A DNA stretch of 33,774 nucleotides from assembly GCA_903829945.1 (NCBI GenBank), contig CAIKRV010000096.1:1-33774 (forward strand). Direction: 5' to 3'. Shown piece after piece: positions 8,675 through 17,215 of this stretch. The stretch comes from an uncultured bacterium (GTDB lineage Bacteria > Bacteroidota > Bacteroidia > CAILMK01). Each line of letters begins with the position of its first letter. The first letter of the stretch is position 1. The notes beneath the pieces were generated by a model. It had not been told where the DNA came from, made no database searches, and saw nothing but the letters and a program-made list of their open reading frames with translations. The position numbers and the translations under genes are program-made.

Positions 8675-9307
8675 ACTAACTTACTGTTTTGAGTTTTTTT
8701 GCTAAATCTTGTCCGTATTTCTCAAAAGAGCAAACTTTATTGGATAAAACACTAGCCCCAAATCTATTATTCCCAACTATTTTTAACTATCCGCAACTAT
8801 TTTCAACTCCCCAGCATCTTATTTTTAACTTTGTACTTTAATAGGAACACTTACTATATTATATAGTGCGTTTTACTGGTAAAATTTGATTGACAACAGC
8901 AAAATATCGAATATATTTTTCGTCGGCAAATAAAAGGTTTTAGTCTAATTATTGACGTCATAAGAAGTCAAATGCGATGAGTAATCGTTAGAAGATTTGA
9001 AATTGTCAGCCTAGCGGTGATTCTATAAAATACAATCTTATGAGAAACCAATGTACAAAATCAGGCGGTTTTTAACCGCAATAATCCGCAGGATTATTTT
9101 GAAATTTATCTAAATAAATAAGATTCTTATCCTACATATTTACAAATAAAAAGCAAGTTAAATATTATTTTTATAATTTGAAGTGTTTTTATTAACTTGC
9201 GGTCATCCGCCACGACAGAGCCTGATTATATACACAATGCCTGTCCCGATGCTACTGGAGCTTCCCTTGGGAAGAGGTGGTGCAAGAGATTTATAAAAAA
9301 TATTAAA
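8674..9307. other. Gene-free stretch with phased repeats and palindromes
   Basis: I see no convincing gene here. Four AACT motifs spaced exactly 10 bp (8775, 8785, 8795, 8805) precede an exact -7 box TAACTTTG (8826-8833). The palindrome ACTATATTATATAGT follows shortly downstream. Two adjoining tight hairpins lie at 9065-9079 (GCGGTT/AACCGC) and 9080-9098 (AATAATCC/GGATTATT). Inverted arms GCAAGTTAA (9153-9161) and TTAACTTGC (9192-9200) come next, then the palindrome CTTCCCTTGGGAAG (9261-9274). The segment from about 9197 to 9307 has no stop in the frame of the next gene, but its palindromes make it look non-coding. Confidence 0.6.
8774..8833 (+). promoter_or_regulatory. Phased AACT repeats upstream of a -7 box
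   Basis: AACTAT occurs at 8775, 8785 and 8795, and AACTCC at 8805, so the motif recurs once per helical turn. Equivalently, two 15-bp direct repeats (8774-8788 and 8794-8808) differ at one base. The array covers the place where a -33 element would lie relative to TAACTTTG (8826-8833), and no TTG is present there. This arrangement suits an activator-dependent promoter. The transcript's target is unclear; the next gene starts about 470 bp downstream. Confidence 0.4.
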
Positions 9308-9742
9308 TTGGAAATCAAATTTACAGTAGTTTCATTCATATTATTATTTTTTTTCGGATGTAAAACGGATGTAAGAAGTGGCAAAATGTGCGAAGGAGTG
9401 ATTCAAGGTACAGTTTCTTTTCCTGGAGAAGGTTTGCCTGAAGACATTAAAGTTGGCGCAATTGATACTTTAACAAATAAAACCTATTATATCAAAAATT
9501 GGGATTCATTTGGTTGTTTTACCTTAAATGTACCAATTGGCGTTTATTATGTTTTTGCAGAAACATCTGATTTTCGAGACACATTACACAATACAATTAA
9601 AATGAAAGGATATTTTACTGAATTTACTAAAAAGGGCCTAGATACTTCAAGTGGAAATGCATCCCATAAGCCATTACCAGTAAAGATTAATTGTAATGAA
9701 ATAGTTAAAAATATCAGAGTGGGAGATTTTTGGGTTGATTAA
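9308..9742 (+). CDS. Small putative lipoprotein, function unknown
   Basis: The frame is open from 9197, but its first in-frame ATG falls after the signal segment. I chose the TTG at 9308 (E-I-K-F follows) because it gives a compact signal peptide, V-V-S-F-I-L-L-F-F-F-G-C, with a possible though poor lipobox ending at Cys18. The remaining 125 residues include C-E-G-V-I-Q-G-T-V-S-F-P-G-E-G-L-P, then F-G-C-F-T-L-N-V-P-I-G-V-Y-Y-V-F-A-E-T. This beta pattern resembles a carboxypeptidase-regulatory-like (CarboxypepD_reg) fold. I do not recognise the family. The upstream DNA is palindrome-rich and AT-rich, and no promoter box lies close by. A non-ATG start in such a context also allows a truncated or decaying gene. 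It is followed by 184 bp before the next promoter. Confidence 0.5.
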   Translation: MEIKFTVVSFILLFFFGCKTDVRSGKMCEGVIQGTVSFPGEGLPEDIKVGAIDTLTNKTYYIKNWDSFGCFTLNVPIGVYYVFAETSDFRDTLHNTIKMKGYFTEFTKKGLDTSSGNASHKPLPVKINCNEIVKNIRVGDFWVD

Positions 9743-9895
9743 AATTTAATTGTTTAGATTTAAACCTTTTGCCTCGCATATTACTAATCTTGAAGAGACG
9801 TATAAAACACCATTTGCCCTAAACAAAGTGTTACTTTAAGCGCTAAACATCTAAAAAAATCATTTTAAGTTTTTCTGCTTTTTAAGTTTAAAAGC

Positions 9896-9903
9896 TAACT
9901 TTG
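9896..9903 (+). promoter_or_regulatory. -7 promoter box of the secreted hydrolase gene
   Basis: TAACTTTG is an exact match to the Bacteroidota -7 consensus TAnnTTTG and ends 23 nt before the ATG at 9927. I see no clear TTG at the -33 position. Confidence 0.45.
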
Positions 9904-9926
9904 AACTTTATAAAATTCCCTCTCTT

Positions 9927-11864
9927 ATGAAACCAATTTTTATATTTTTCAGACTTTTAGCACTCCATGTATTATTTCTGTGTGTGACTCACCAAAGTTA
10001 CGGGCAACATACCGGCAGTTATGATACTACCATTGCTTTTATGGGCAGTAACCGTTCGGTATCTGTATATGTGCCTTCCAATTATAGAGGGGCAACTAAG
10101 TATAGACTCATGGTTTGTCTTCACGGACTTGGGGATGTTACTTCTAATTATAGAAATGCTTTAATCAATTCCCTTGCCTGGGGCAGTAATTTCCCAAATA
10201 CCATTTTTGTATGCCCGGAAGCCGTGAGTAATACCGCTGATTTTTTTCAGGGTGATACCGCAGGTTCCATTGTACAAGCAAGTATTGATTTTGCAGAAAA
10301 GCTATATCATGTAGATTCCCAAAACATTATCTTACAGGGATTTTCATTGGGAGGCAGGGCTGCCCTCCGGTATGGACTCAGGCATTATGCAGAATTCAAG
10401 GGACTATTGCTAAATACTCCTGCCATACAGGGGGTTAAAAATGCACTTAACAAGCAATCTTATTATAAGTTCGATTATCAGAATGCCTCAAAAATTCCCA
10501 TATACATCACACACGGAGGGCAGGACATCGCTTATCAGTCTCCTATTGATTCTGCGGTAGCCATGATGGTTCTAAATGATGGGAAGGTCAAGAAATATGA
10601 ATTCCCAAGCATGGGGCATTCAATTCCGAACTTTTCTGGCATGAGTAATTGTATCGCATTTTTTGATAGCAGTGCGGCGAGTCAAGGAGCCGTAGCGAGT
10701 GTTGAAAGGATTTATGCCCCATTACGTACTTGTGCTTCCAGTTTTACCCCCAATATACTGATTAGAAATATGGGCAAGGATACATTGAAAGCTGCAAGCA
10801 TTGATTATATATATAATGGTAGTAAGAACACTTATTATTGGAAAGGCTCCCTTCCTGCCTTTATGCATCAGGTGGTCACTTTGCCGGCCATTAATAGTGC
10901 AACAGATATTCAATCCTTAGTAATTAATATTACTTCAAATACAGTAAGCGAATCAGCAGCAAAATTGACCGATACCTCTTATATCCAATATTCAGCCACG
11001 GGCTCAAAGTTGCCGGTTTTTGAAGGTTTTGAAAATAATTTTCCTGAGAACGGATGGTTGAGCACTTCGGCCGGTGATTATTTTTCCGGGTTCGGGATAT
11101 TTAATTCAGTTGGTAAATATAGCCAGAATAGCTATGCGGACGGGAATACTATTTTTGTATTTGATAATACAGAAATGCATGATGATATTTATTCCCCGGC
11201 ATTGGATTTGAGTACTGAAACCAAGGCTTATCTGCATTTTGACGAAGCCTTTAATTATGATAAATATACTGCGAATGTCCTTGGAAGGGATTCTATATTT
11301 GCTGATACACTTCAAATATTTGTCAGTATGGATTGCGGTAGCCATTGGAAGAGTATTTATAAAAAAGGAGGGTCGCAATTGGCAACTTTTGCCAGTCCGA
11401 TTCTGAATCCTCTTAATATGCAAGCTGATTTAATTTATCCGGCGGATAGCAATTGGAGACATGAGGTTCTTGATTTGAGCGCTTATGCAGGAAATGCCAA
11501 TGTAAGTGTAAAATTCTCTTATATTTCAGCGCTTGGAGGAATTCTTTTCTTAGATAATATCAAATTCCAGGAAACGGCAGTTGGCATTGAAAAAGAAGCA
11601 GCACCTACCCCATCGGCCATAACGCTGTATCCAAACCCAGCCAAGGATAAAATTTATATTCATTCCAATAATGCATCACAAGAAAAAGTAAATCAGATAT
11701 CCATCATGGATGCCTATGGTCGCATTATTTATTTATCAACTTCTAAAATAAGCCTTGCAGAGGATCAAAATATTAATATTGCATCATTTGCCAATGGCAT
11801 TTATTACTTACAAATCGTAACCGGCGATCATATAATAAGTAATAAGTTTACAATCAGCAGATAA
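9927..11864 (+). CDS. Secreted alpha/beta-hydrolase (esterase-like) with T9SS sorting domain
   Basis: This 645-aa secreted enzyme has a signal peptide (1-26, ending S-Y-G-Q) and an alpha/beta-hydrolase domain (about 32-240). The oxyanion segment is C-L-H-G-L-G-D (64-70). The nucleophile elbow is G-F-S-L-G-G with Ser140, and Asp200 (H-G-G-Q-D) and His231 (M-G-H-S) complete the likely triad. This arrangement fits PHB-depolymerase or feruloyl-esterase-type ester hydrolases, but the substrate cannot be read from sequence. A CARDB-like region (about 250-350) and a jelly-roll/MAM-like region (about 360-555) follow. The C-terminal type A T9SS sorting domain (L-Y-P-N-P-A-K-D near 565-580, final G-I-Y-Y-L-Q-I) implies surface attachment or release. 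It has its own -7 box and a strong terminator, so it is probably monocistronic. Confidence 0.88.
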   Translation: MKPIFIFFRLLALHVLFLCVTHQSYGQHTGSYDTTIAFMGSNRSVSVYVPSNYRGATKYRLMVCLHGLGDVTSNYRNALINSLAWGSNFPNTIFVCPEAVSNTADFFQGDTAGSIVQASIDFAEKLYHVDSQNIILQGFSLGGRAALRYGLRHYAEFKGLLLNTPAIQGVKNALNKQSYYKFDYQNASKIPIYITHGGQDIAYQSPIDSAVAMMVLNDGKVKKYEFPSMGHSIPNFSGMSNCIAFFDSSAASQGAVASVERIYAPLRTCASSFTPNILIRNMGKDTLKAASIDYIYNGSKNTYYWKGSLPAFMHQVVTLPAINSATDIQSLVINITSNTVSESAAKLTDTSYIQYSATGSKLPVFEGFENNFPENGWLSTSAGDYFSGFGIFNSVGKYSQNSYADGNTIFVFDNTEMHDDIYSPALDLSTETKAYLHFDEAFNYDKYTANVLGRDSIFADTLQIFVSMDCGSHWKSIYKKGGSQLATFASPILNPLNMQADLIYPADSNWRHEVLDLSAYAGNANVSVKFSYISALGGILFLDNIKFQETAVGIEKEAAPTPSAITLYPNPAKDKIYIHSNNASQEKVNQISIMDAYGRIIYLSTSKISLAEDQNINIASFANGIYYLQIVTGDHIISNKFTISR

Positions 11865-11887
11865 AGATTGTTTTAAAAATATAAGTT

Positions 11888-11919
11888 AGAGGCGTTGCTT
11901 GCAGCGCCTCTTTTTTTTT
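11888..11919 (+). terminator. Intrinsic terminator after the hydrolase gene
   Basis: AGAGGCGTTGC (11888-11898) pairs with GCAGCGCCTCT (11901-11911) with one G-U pair, opening to a 4-nt loop in practice. A run of nine T follows. It lies 24 nt after the stop codon. Confidence 0.88.
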
Positions 11920-12035
11920 GTTGCGGATGGGAAGGACCGTATAATTAAAGATATGGAGATCTCATTTCGTTGAGTATATTTTGAATATCCGTTAATTGTA
12001 TTTTTATTCCCTAAAAAAATACATCTTTGCATGCG

Positions 12036-13067
12036 ATGAGCGAATTGTGTTTTACGATAAATACCCAAAAATTATTACTGAAGTATAATTGGGCCATTTC
12101 CAGAAATACTTCTGCATTTAAAATTAATGCCATTATTTGCTTGAGTGATGGCCTCATACAAGGGTATGGAGAGGCTGCACCCAATATTCGATACGGGGAA
12201 ACGCCGGAGCTTTTATTGGAGCAATTTGAATTATTTAATTCAAAATTTATTTATTCTAATTTTAATGTTAAAGATGCGGATACCGCTATTGAGGCCTTTG
12301 AGGAATATTTATCGGAGTTTGAAATATGTCAGGCCTTGCGTTTCGGCATCAGTGCTGCATTTGCACATTATATCAGCAAAAAATATCAAAAGCCCTTATC
12401 CTATTTATTAGGCATCCGTCCTCCGGATTTGCCTTTGCCCAGTTCCTATTCCATTCCCATTATGGATCCCTCTTTACTGCAAAATTTTTGCGAAACCTTT
12501 CATTTAAAGCGCTTTAAACGTATTAAAATCAAAGTTAAAACTGAAGAGGCAACGGAAATAATTCATGAACTCCGCAAATACCTTGATGCCGAACTATTGG
12601 TGGATGGCAATGAATGCTGGACAGATGTAGAAGCTTTAATTCGTTTTAGCGAGAGCTTGCCTAAACTTAGGGTCGGTCTATTGGAGCAACCTATGCCCGC
12701 CCATATGACGGAAGAGTATCAGTGGCTCAAAAAGCATAGTCCCATCCCCCTCATTGCCGATGAGAGCTGCCTGGCGGCACCTGATATGGATGCTTTGCAA
12801 AGTCAATTCCATGGCATCAATATGAAACTGATGAAAGCCGGAAGCTATCGGAATGGGATAAAAATCCTTCAAGAGGCACAAAAAAGAAAAATGATCCGGA
12901 TGATTGGTTGTATGGTAGAAACCAGTATCGGAATTGCCTCCGCCATGCAGGTGAGCCATGGGGTGCAATATGCAGATTTGGACGGTTTTTTAATTATAAA
13001 AGATGAGCCATTCGGCTTGGTTGAAGAAAAAAACGGCTCACTTTATTTCAATGATAAAAATTTTTAG
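12036..13067 (+). CDS. Dipeptide epimerase (L-Ala-D/L-Glu epimerase family)
   Basis: This enolase-superfamily enzyme (343 aa from the ATG) most likely epimerises L-Ala-D-Glu and related dipeptides during murein-peptide recycling, like YcjG/YkfB. It has the N-terminal capping domain and then the barrel residues in order: K-I-K-V-K (acid/base lysine on strand 2), V-D-G-N-E (first metal Asp), L-L-E-Q-P (Glu), I-A-D-E-S (Asp) and N-M-K-L-M-K (second catalytic lysine). The late D-L-D-G motif is typical of dipeptide epimerases. A TTG at 12027 lies upstream, but I chose the ATG at 12036. The TTG overlaps a near-consensus -7 box (CATCTTTG, 12022-12029), so the mRNA could start almost at the codon. 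The exact dipeptide specificity is uncertain. The next gene follows after 37 bp on the same strand and may be cotranscribed. Confidence 0.88.
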   Translation: MSELCFTINTQKLLLKYNWAISRNTSAFKINAIICLSDGLIQGYGEAAPNIRYGETPELLLEQFELFNSKFIYSNFNVKDADTAIEAFEEYLSEFEICQALRFGISAAFAHYISKKYQKPLSYLLGIRPPDLPLPSSYSIPIMDPSLLQNFCETFHLKRFKRIKIKVKTEEATEIIHELRKYLDAELLVDGNECWTDVEALIRFSESLPKLRVGLLEQPMPAHMTEEYQWLKKHSPIPLIADESCLAAPDMDALQSQFHGINMKLMKAGSYRNGIKILQEAQKRKMIRMIGCMVETSIGIASAMQVSHGVQYADLDGFLIIKDEPFGLVEEKNGSLYFNDKNF

Positions 13068-13104
13068 TCATTTTTGCTGTAAATAACCGCATAAAGGAAA
13101 GAAT

Positions 13105-14553
13105 ATGGGAATTTCTAAAAGATTCAAAGGAGTATATCTCTGCTTAGGCTTCATATTGCTACAGTTTAGTCTGGCGTTTGGCCAGAAAGATGGTAAAGCA
13201 GACTTTGGCGCAGCAGTAGATCAGATTAATTGCGAAACGATGAAATTTATCCATCGCGAGGAAGGGAGAAAGAATGTAGCGGACAAAATGGAGTGTTTTA
13301 CTTTTGAATCCATCTATAAGAGCATCCCGGATGATGAAATCAATTCCACCGGGAAATTATGTAAAGAAATAAATCATGCCAAAGAAAAATACAATCCCAA
13401 GGAGGACTTGGGCAAGCAAATAGATGCCGTTATAGCATTGGCTTATGATAAAATAAAAAAGAAAAAACGCAAGGGCAGCGTAGAGGAATACAAAGCGCAT
13501 TTGGAAGAATACAAAAAAGATGCCTTAGAAAGTTTTACGGCAGCCTCCACGCCCAAAGCTGAGGCAAAAACAGAGGATAAAAAAGATAATCAGCCGAAGG
13601 TGAGTGAAGCACCAAAAACGGATAGCAGCAACGCCGGTGCAGCTACTGCAGCGACGGAAAGCACTAAAAGCAACAATAGCTCCGAAATTCTTCCTGCAGA
13701 AAAAAATGCCAATAGTAATTCCGGAACCATGGTGGGCTGGGCAGCGATTATTTTATCCTTAATCAGTTTAATATTATCCGCATTTGCCTTGATGCGCTTA
13801 AAACATTTTATAGACGAAACTGAGGCCCGTATGGATGAACCTGCACCTGAGCTTAGTCGCCCGGCAGCACCATTGGTGCGCGAATCCCCGGATAATTATA
13901 AATTACTCGAAATGAAATTCAATGATGAATTGCGCAATATGCGTACCTATTTCGAGAATAAAATTGCAGAGTTATCCACACAACATAACGTTGAAAAAGC
14001 AGAAAGCGCCGACGAACCACAATTTGCGAGCTCACACGTTATTGAAGAAGGGCATTATATACCTGAGGAATTGCCGGTTCCGGAACCTTCGGAAGAAAAA
14101 AATGAAGCACCCGCAGAAAACCAACCTGAAGTAAAATTTACTCCGCCTCCGGTGCAAGTAAGTTTATTTGGAGATTTGCCATTGGCGGATCAAGCTGCTA
14201 AAAGCTATGAGGATGAATTGGACACTAATTTATTGCCTTCCTACCGATTTGCCGCCTTGCCGGTAAATGGATTGTTTGATGAAAATTTATTTACAGAGCA
14301 TGCCACGAATGATTCCATATTTGAAATAGAAAGTTATGCCGATGTACCCGGCAGGGCATTCTTTTCGTTTTTAAATTATCCTGAAGTAAGTGCCAAAGTA
14401 TTGGCCAATCCACAGGAATACTTAGACCCTTATAGCCACTATGAAGGAAGCCATGAGGGAAAAAGCAGGATAATACTGGTGGATGAGGGAATTTTGCAAT
14501 TGGAAGATGGACATTGGCATGTAAGTACCAAGGCACATGTTCGATTCGAGTAA
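13105..14553 (+). CDS. Unknown membrane-anchored protein, coiled coil plus C-terminal domain
   Basis: I do not recognise this 482-aa protein. A signal-peptide-like segment (1-26, ending A-F-G-Q) precedes a domain of about 120 residues with cysteines at 43, 64 and 86. A lysine-rich helix (115-140), a low-complexity A/E/K/S/N linker (145-205) and one clear transmembrane helix (209-230, V-G-W-A-A-I-I-L) follow. After that come an acidic coiled-coil-like stretch (about 265-300), a Pro/Glu linker, and a C-terminal region (about 365-482) ending V-S-T-K-A-H-V-R-F. Topology would place the N-terminal domain in the periplasm and the C-terminal domain in the cytoplasm. The start ATG has a purine-rich AAGGAAAG upstream, which is unusual in this window. 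The gene lies 37 bp after the dipeptide epimerase, but nothing else ties it to peptidoglycan recycling. Confidence 0.75.
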   Translation: MGISKRFKGVYLCLGFILLQFSLAFGQKDGKADFGAAVDQINCETMKFIHREEGRKNVADKMECFTFESIYKSIPDDEINSTGKLCKEINHAKEKYNPKEDLGKQIDAVIALAYDKIKKKKRKGSVEEYKAHLEEYKKDALESFTAASTPKAEAKTEDKKDNQPKVSEAPKTDSSNAGAATAATESTKSNNSSEILPAEKNANSNSGTMVGWAAIILSLISLILSAFALMRLKHFIDETEARMDEPAPELSRPAAPLVRESPDNYKLLEMKFNDELRNMRTYFENKIAELSTQHNVEKAESADEPQFASSHVIEEGHYIPEELPVPEPSEEKNEAPAENQPEVKFTPPPVQVSLFGDLPLADQAAKSYEDELDTNLLPSYRFAALPVNGLFDENLFTEHATNDSIFEIESYADVPGRAFFSFLNYPEVSAKVLANPQEYLDPYSHYEGSHEGKSRIILVDEGILQLEDGHWHVSTKAHVRFE

Positions 14554-14773
14554 ATGAAGCTTATTTAATAAGTCAATTTTTTCGTCTCCATAATTCAATC
14601 AAAGCACGTATGATTTGATTAGTAATTTTATCATAAATCACTAATTATCATTTACTTGAATTTTAATTGCTCATTTTATTTGCTTTTAAACGAGTAATAT
14701 TAGAACAATAATGTTTTAAAATATTCATCAAAGCTTCCTTACTTTGTTCCATAATCAAATAATAACACGCAAA

Positions 14774-17047
14774 ATGAACCAATTATCAACTTCAATCCTC
14801 AAAAAAATTCCGACCCTTATCATGGGACTGATTTTTTCCTTGAGCCTGATGGGCACCAAAGCCTATGCCTCTTGCGGCATACATGCAAAGTTGACTTTTC
14901 ATGTATCCGGTTACACCGCATATTTTAATGATTCCTCCTATACCACCGGCACTATCATTGCCTTTCACTATTTAAGATTTGGCGATAGCAGCAGCAGTAG
15001 CACAGTTAGTCCCACACATAAATATAAGCATAAGGGAAAATTTCCGGTAACGCTCTATGTTATGGATTCCACGCATAAATGCATAGACTCCGTAAAAGAT
15101 ACAGTGGTTATTAATCCGAAAAATTGCGGTGCGGCATTTTCTTATACTTATAGCGGACTCAATTATTCCTTCACCAATAGCTCTTATGTGTCCGGAGGCA
15201 AAGCCTCTTATCATTGGTATTTTGGAGATGGCACTACTGATACTGCAGCTAATCCTAAGCACACTTACAGTAGCACTGCAGGTGCTATGACTGTTTCTTT
15301 AGTAGTAGATAACGGATTAGGCTGTAAAGATTCTACCACTGAAATGATTGTTCCTAATTGCGGTATTCACTGTTATTATACTTATGCAGTATCCGGAGCC
15401 TTGGTTCATTTTTATGATTCTTCCTATAGCAGTGGTTCCAAAATTACCAGATACTATTGGAGTTTTGGAGATACCTCCAGTGCAACTACCAAAAATCCGG
15501 ACCATACCTATAAGCATACCGGAAAGTTTGCAGTGGTTCATTATGCTATTGATAGCTTAAGCAAATGCTATGTCAGCTATATTGATACTATTGTCATCAC
15601 AAGTGTGCCTACCACTACTTGCGGACTTCATGCACACAATAAATACAGCATTTCCGGGGCAAGTGTTTCCTTCACAGATTCCTCTTATTCCACCGGTAGC
15701 ACAGGAGTAGCCTCTTATTATTGGGGATTTGGAGATAGCACCAGCTCAACCAGTGCAAATCCTTCCCACACCTATTTACATAATGGAAAATTTTTAGTTG
15801 TTGAATATGTATTTGACAGTGCTAAAAAATGTTATTCCAGAGTAGTAGATAGTATTACAATTACCGGAGTAACTACTTGCGGATTGCATGCAGGCTTTAG
15901 TGATAGTGTAGCAGGAAAAACGGTTTATTTTCATAATACCTCTTATACCACCGGTAAAAGCATAAGCAATTATTATTGGAGCTTTGGAGATTCCACTACT
16001 GCTACCGCTACTTCTCCAAACCATACCTATACTTATAATGGCACCTTTAAAGTGATTCTTTATATTTGGGATAGCGTAAGCAAATGTTCCTCCAGCTATA
16101 GTACCAGCATTACTATTGGTACCAGCACGGCTACTTATGATATTAAAGGATATGTGTATGAAAAGGGCGTGGGTATGGCAGATTATGCTACGGTATATTT
16201 AATTTACTATAAAACTACTGACAGCACTTTAAATTTAATAGACTCAACCAGCATTGTTCCTGCAGATTCCGGAATGTATCATTTCGGTAAAGTGTCCCCT
16301 GGAAAATATTTAGTAAAAGCTGCATTGACTTCCAGCGCTACAAATTATAAAAAATTCCTACCTACTTATTATCATTCTTCCATGCATTGGGATTCTGCAA
16401 AGTATGTAACCATTACTACCGGTACCGGTTATGCAGGAATATTTATGATCGCGGGAAGTAATCCGGGCGGTGCAGGATTTATTGGCGGAAAAGTTAGCGC
16501 CGGTGCCAATAAAGTTGGCGATCCGGTGGCCAATGTAGAAGTACAATTATATGATGCTTCCAATAATTTGGTTGCCTTTACCTATTCCGATATAAATGGA
16601 AATTATTCCTTCAGCAACTTAGCCTATGGCAACTATACCGTATGGCCGGAAGCTTTAGGAAAAATTACTACCTCTGCCAGTATTACCATAGATGCAGGCA
16701 CTCCAAGCATTGGAAATGTAGGCATCACTGTAGATACCAAAGCAATATCTGCTGCCGTTACCGGCATTGAAAATAATAGTCAATTGTATTTTTCAGCAAG
16801 GGTATATCCAAATCCTGCCAAGGAAGGCATCAATATGGATTTCGTAAATCTGGTAAATGCTAAAACCAATATCAGTATTATCGATGCTATGGGTAGAACA
16901 GTATATAGCCAAGTACTCAGCCTCAGCATTGGCAAGCAATCCTTGCACCTCAATACGGAAGCTTTGAATAATGGATTGTATATTATTAAAGTATTGGATC
17001 AAAAAGGAAATTTCGAAAACAACTACCGCTTTATTAAAGCAAATTAA
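14774..17047 (+). CDS. Secreted protein with five PKD repeats and T9SS sorting domain
   Basis: The first in-frame codon after the upstream stop is a TTG (14744); I chose the ATG at 14774, which starts a clean signal peptide (1-32, ending A-Y-A-S). Five PKD-type repeats of 78-87 residues begin at about 34, 118, 196, 283 and 369. Each opens with C-G and contains a W/L-x-F-G-D core and a second cysteine about 66-70 residues later. Two carboxypeptidase-regulatory/SdrD-B-like beta domains follow (about 455-540 and 555-650), with D-I-N-G-N-Y-S-F in the second. The C-terminus is a type A T9SS sorting domain (V-Y-P-N-P-A-K-E, final G-L-Y-I-I-K-V). There is no catalytic domain; adhesion or a surface spacer role is plausible but not shown. 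A TTACTTTG sequence (14739-14746) upstream is one base off the -7 consensus, and a terminator follows the gene. Confidence 0.9.
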   Translation: MNQLSTSILKKIPTLIMGLIFSLSLMGTKAYASCGIHAKLTFHVSGYTAYFNDSSYTTGTIIAFHYLRFGDSSSSSTVSPTHKYKHKGKFPVTLYVMDSTHKCIDSVKDTVVINPKNCGAAFSYTYSGLNYSFTNSSYVSGGKASYHWYFGDGTTDTAANPKHTYSSTAGAMTVSLVVDNGLGCKDSTTEMIVPNCGIHCYYTYAVSGALVHFYDSSYSSGSKITRYYWSFGDTSSATTKNPDHTYKHTGKFAVVHYAIDSLSKCYVSYIDTIVITSVPTTTCGLHAHNKYSISGASVSFTDSSYSTGSTGVASYYWGFGDSTSSTSANPSHTYLHNGKFLVVEYVFDSAKKCYSRVVDSITITGVTTCGLHAGFSDSVAGKTVYFHNTSYTTGKSISNYYWSFGDSTTATATSPNHTYTYNGTFKVILYIWDSVSKCSSSYSTSITIGTSTATYDIKGYVYEKGVGMADYATVYLIYYKTTDSTLNLIDSTSIVPADSGMYHFGKVSPGKYLVKAALTSSATNYKKFLPTYYHSSMHWDSAKYVTITTGTGYAGIFMIAGSNPGGAGFIGGKVSAGANKVGDPVANVEVQLYDASNNLVAFTYSDINGNYSFSNLAYGNYTVWPEALGKITTSASITIDAGTPSIGNVGITVDTKAISAAVTGIENNSQLYFSARVYPNPAKEGINMDFVNLVNAKTNISIIDAMGRTVYSQVLSLSIGKQSLHLNTEALNNGLYIIKVLDQKGNFENNYRFIKAN

Positions 17048-17072
17048 TATTACACTGCTTCTCAACTATTTG

Positions 17073-17108
17073 AGTACAGGCTGCCTACGGGTGGCCTGTA
17101 CTATTTTT
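17073..17108 (+). terminator. Intrinsic terminator after the five-PKD gene
   Basis: AGTACAGGC (17073-17081) pairs with GCCTGTACT (17094-17102) around a 12-nt loop, followed by ATTTTT. It serves the plus-strand gene ending at 17047. Confidence 0.8.
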
Positions 17109-17136
17109 AGGGGTTGAGGTATTATAAAAATACCAT

Positions 17137-17166
17137 AAAAAAAAGGAGCACTTTTCGTGCTCCTTT
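17137..17166 (-). terminator. Intrinsic terminator after yceI-like gene
   Basis: On the minus strand AAAGGAGCAC pairs with GTGCTCCTTT (stem positions 17157-17166 and 17142-17151) around a 5-nt loop, followed by TTTTT and more. It lies 50 nt past the stop at 17216. Confidence 0.88.
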
Positions 17167-17215
17167 ACAAAATTAACATCCGAAAGCAAAAGTCATTTCA
17201 AAGGCTCCTGCTAAA

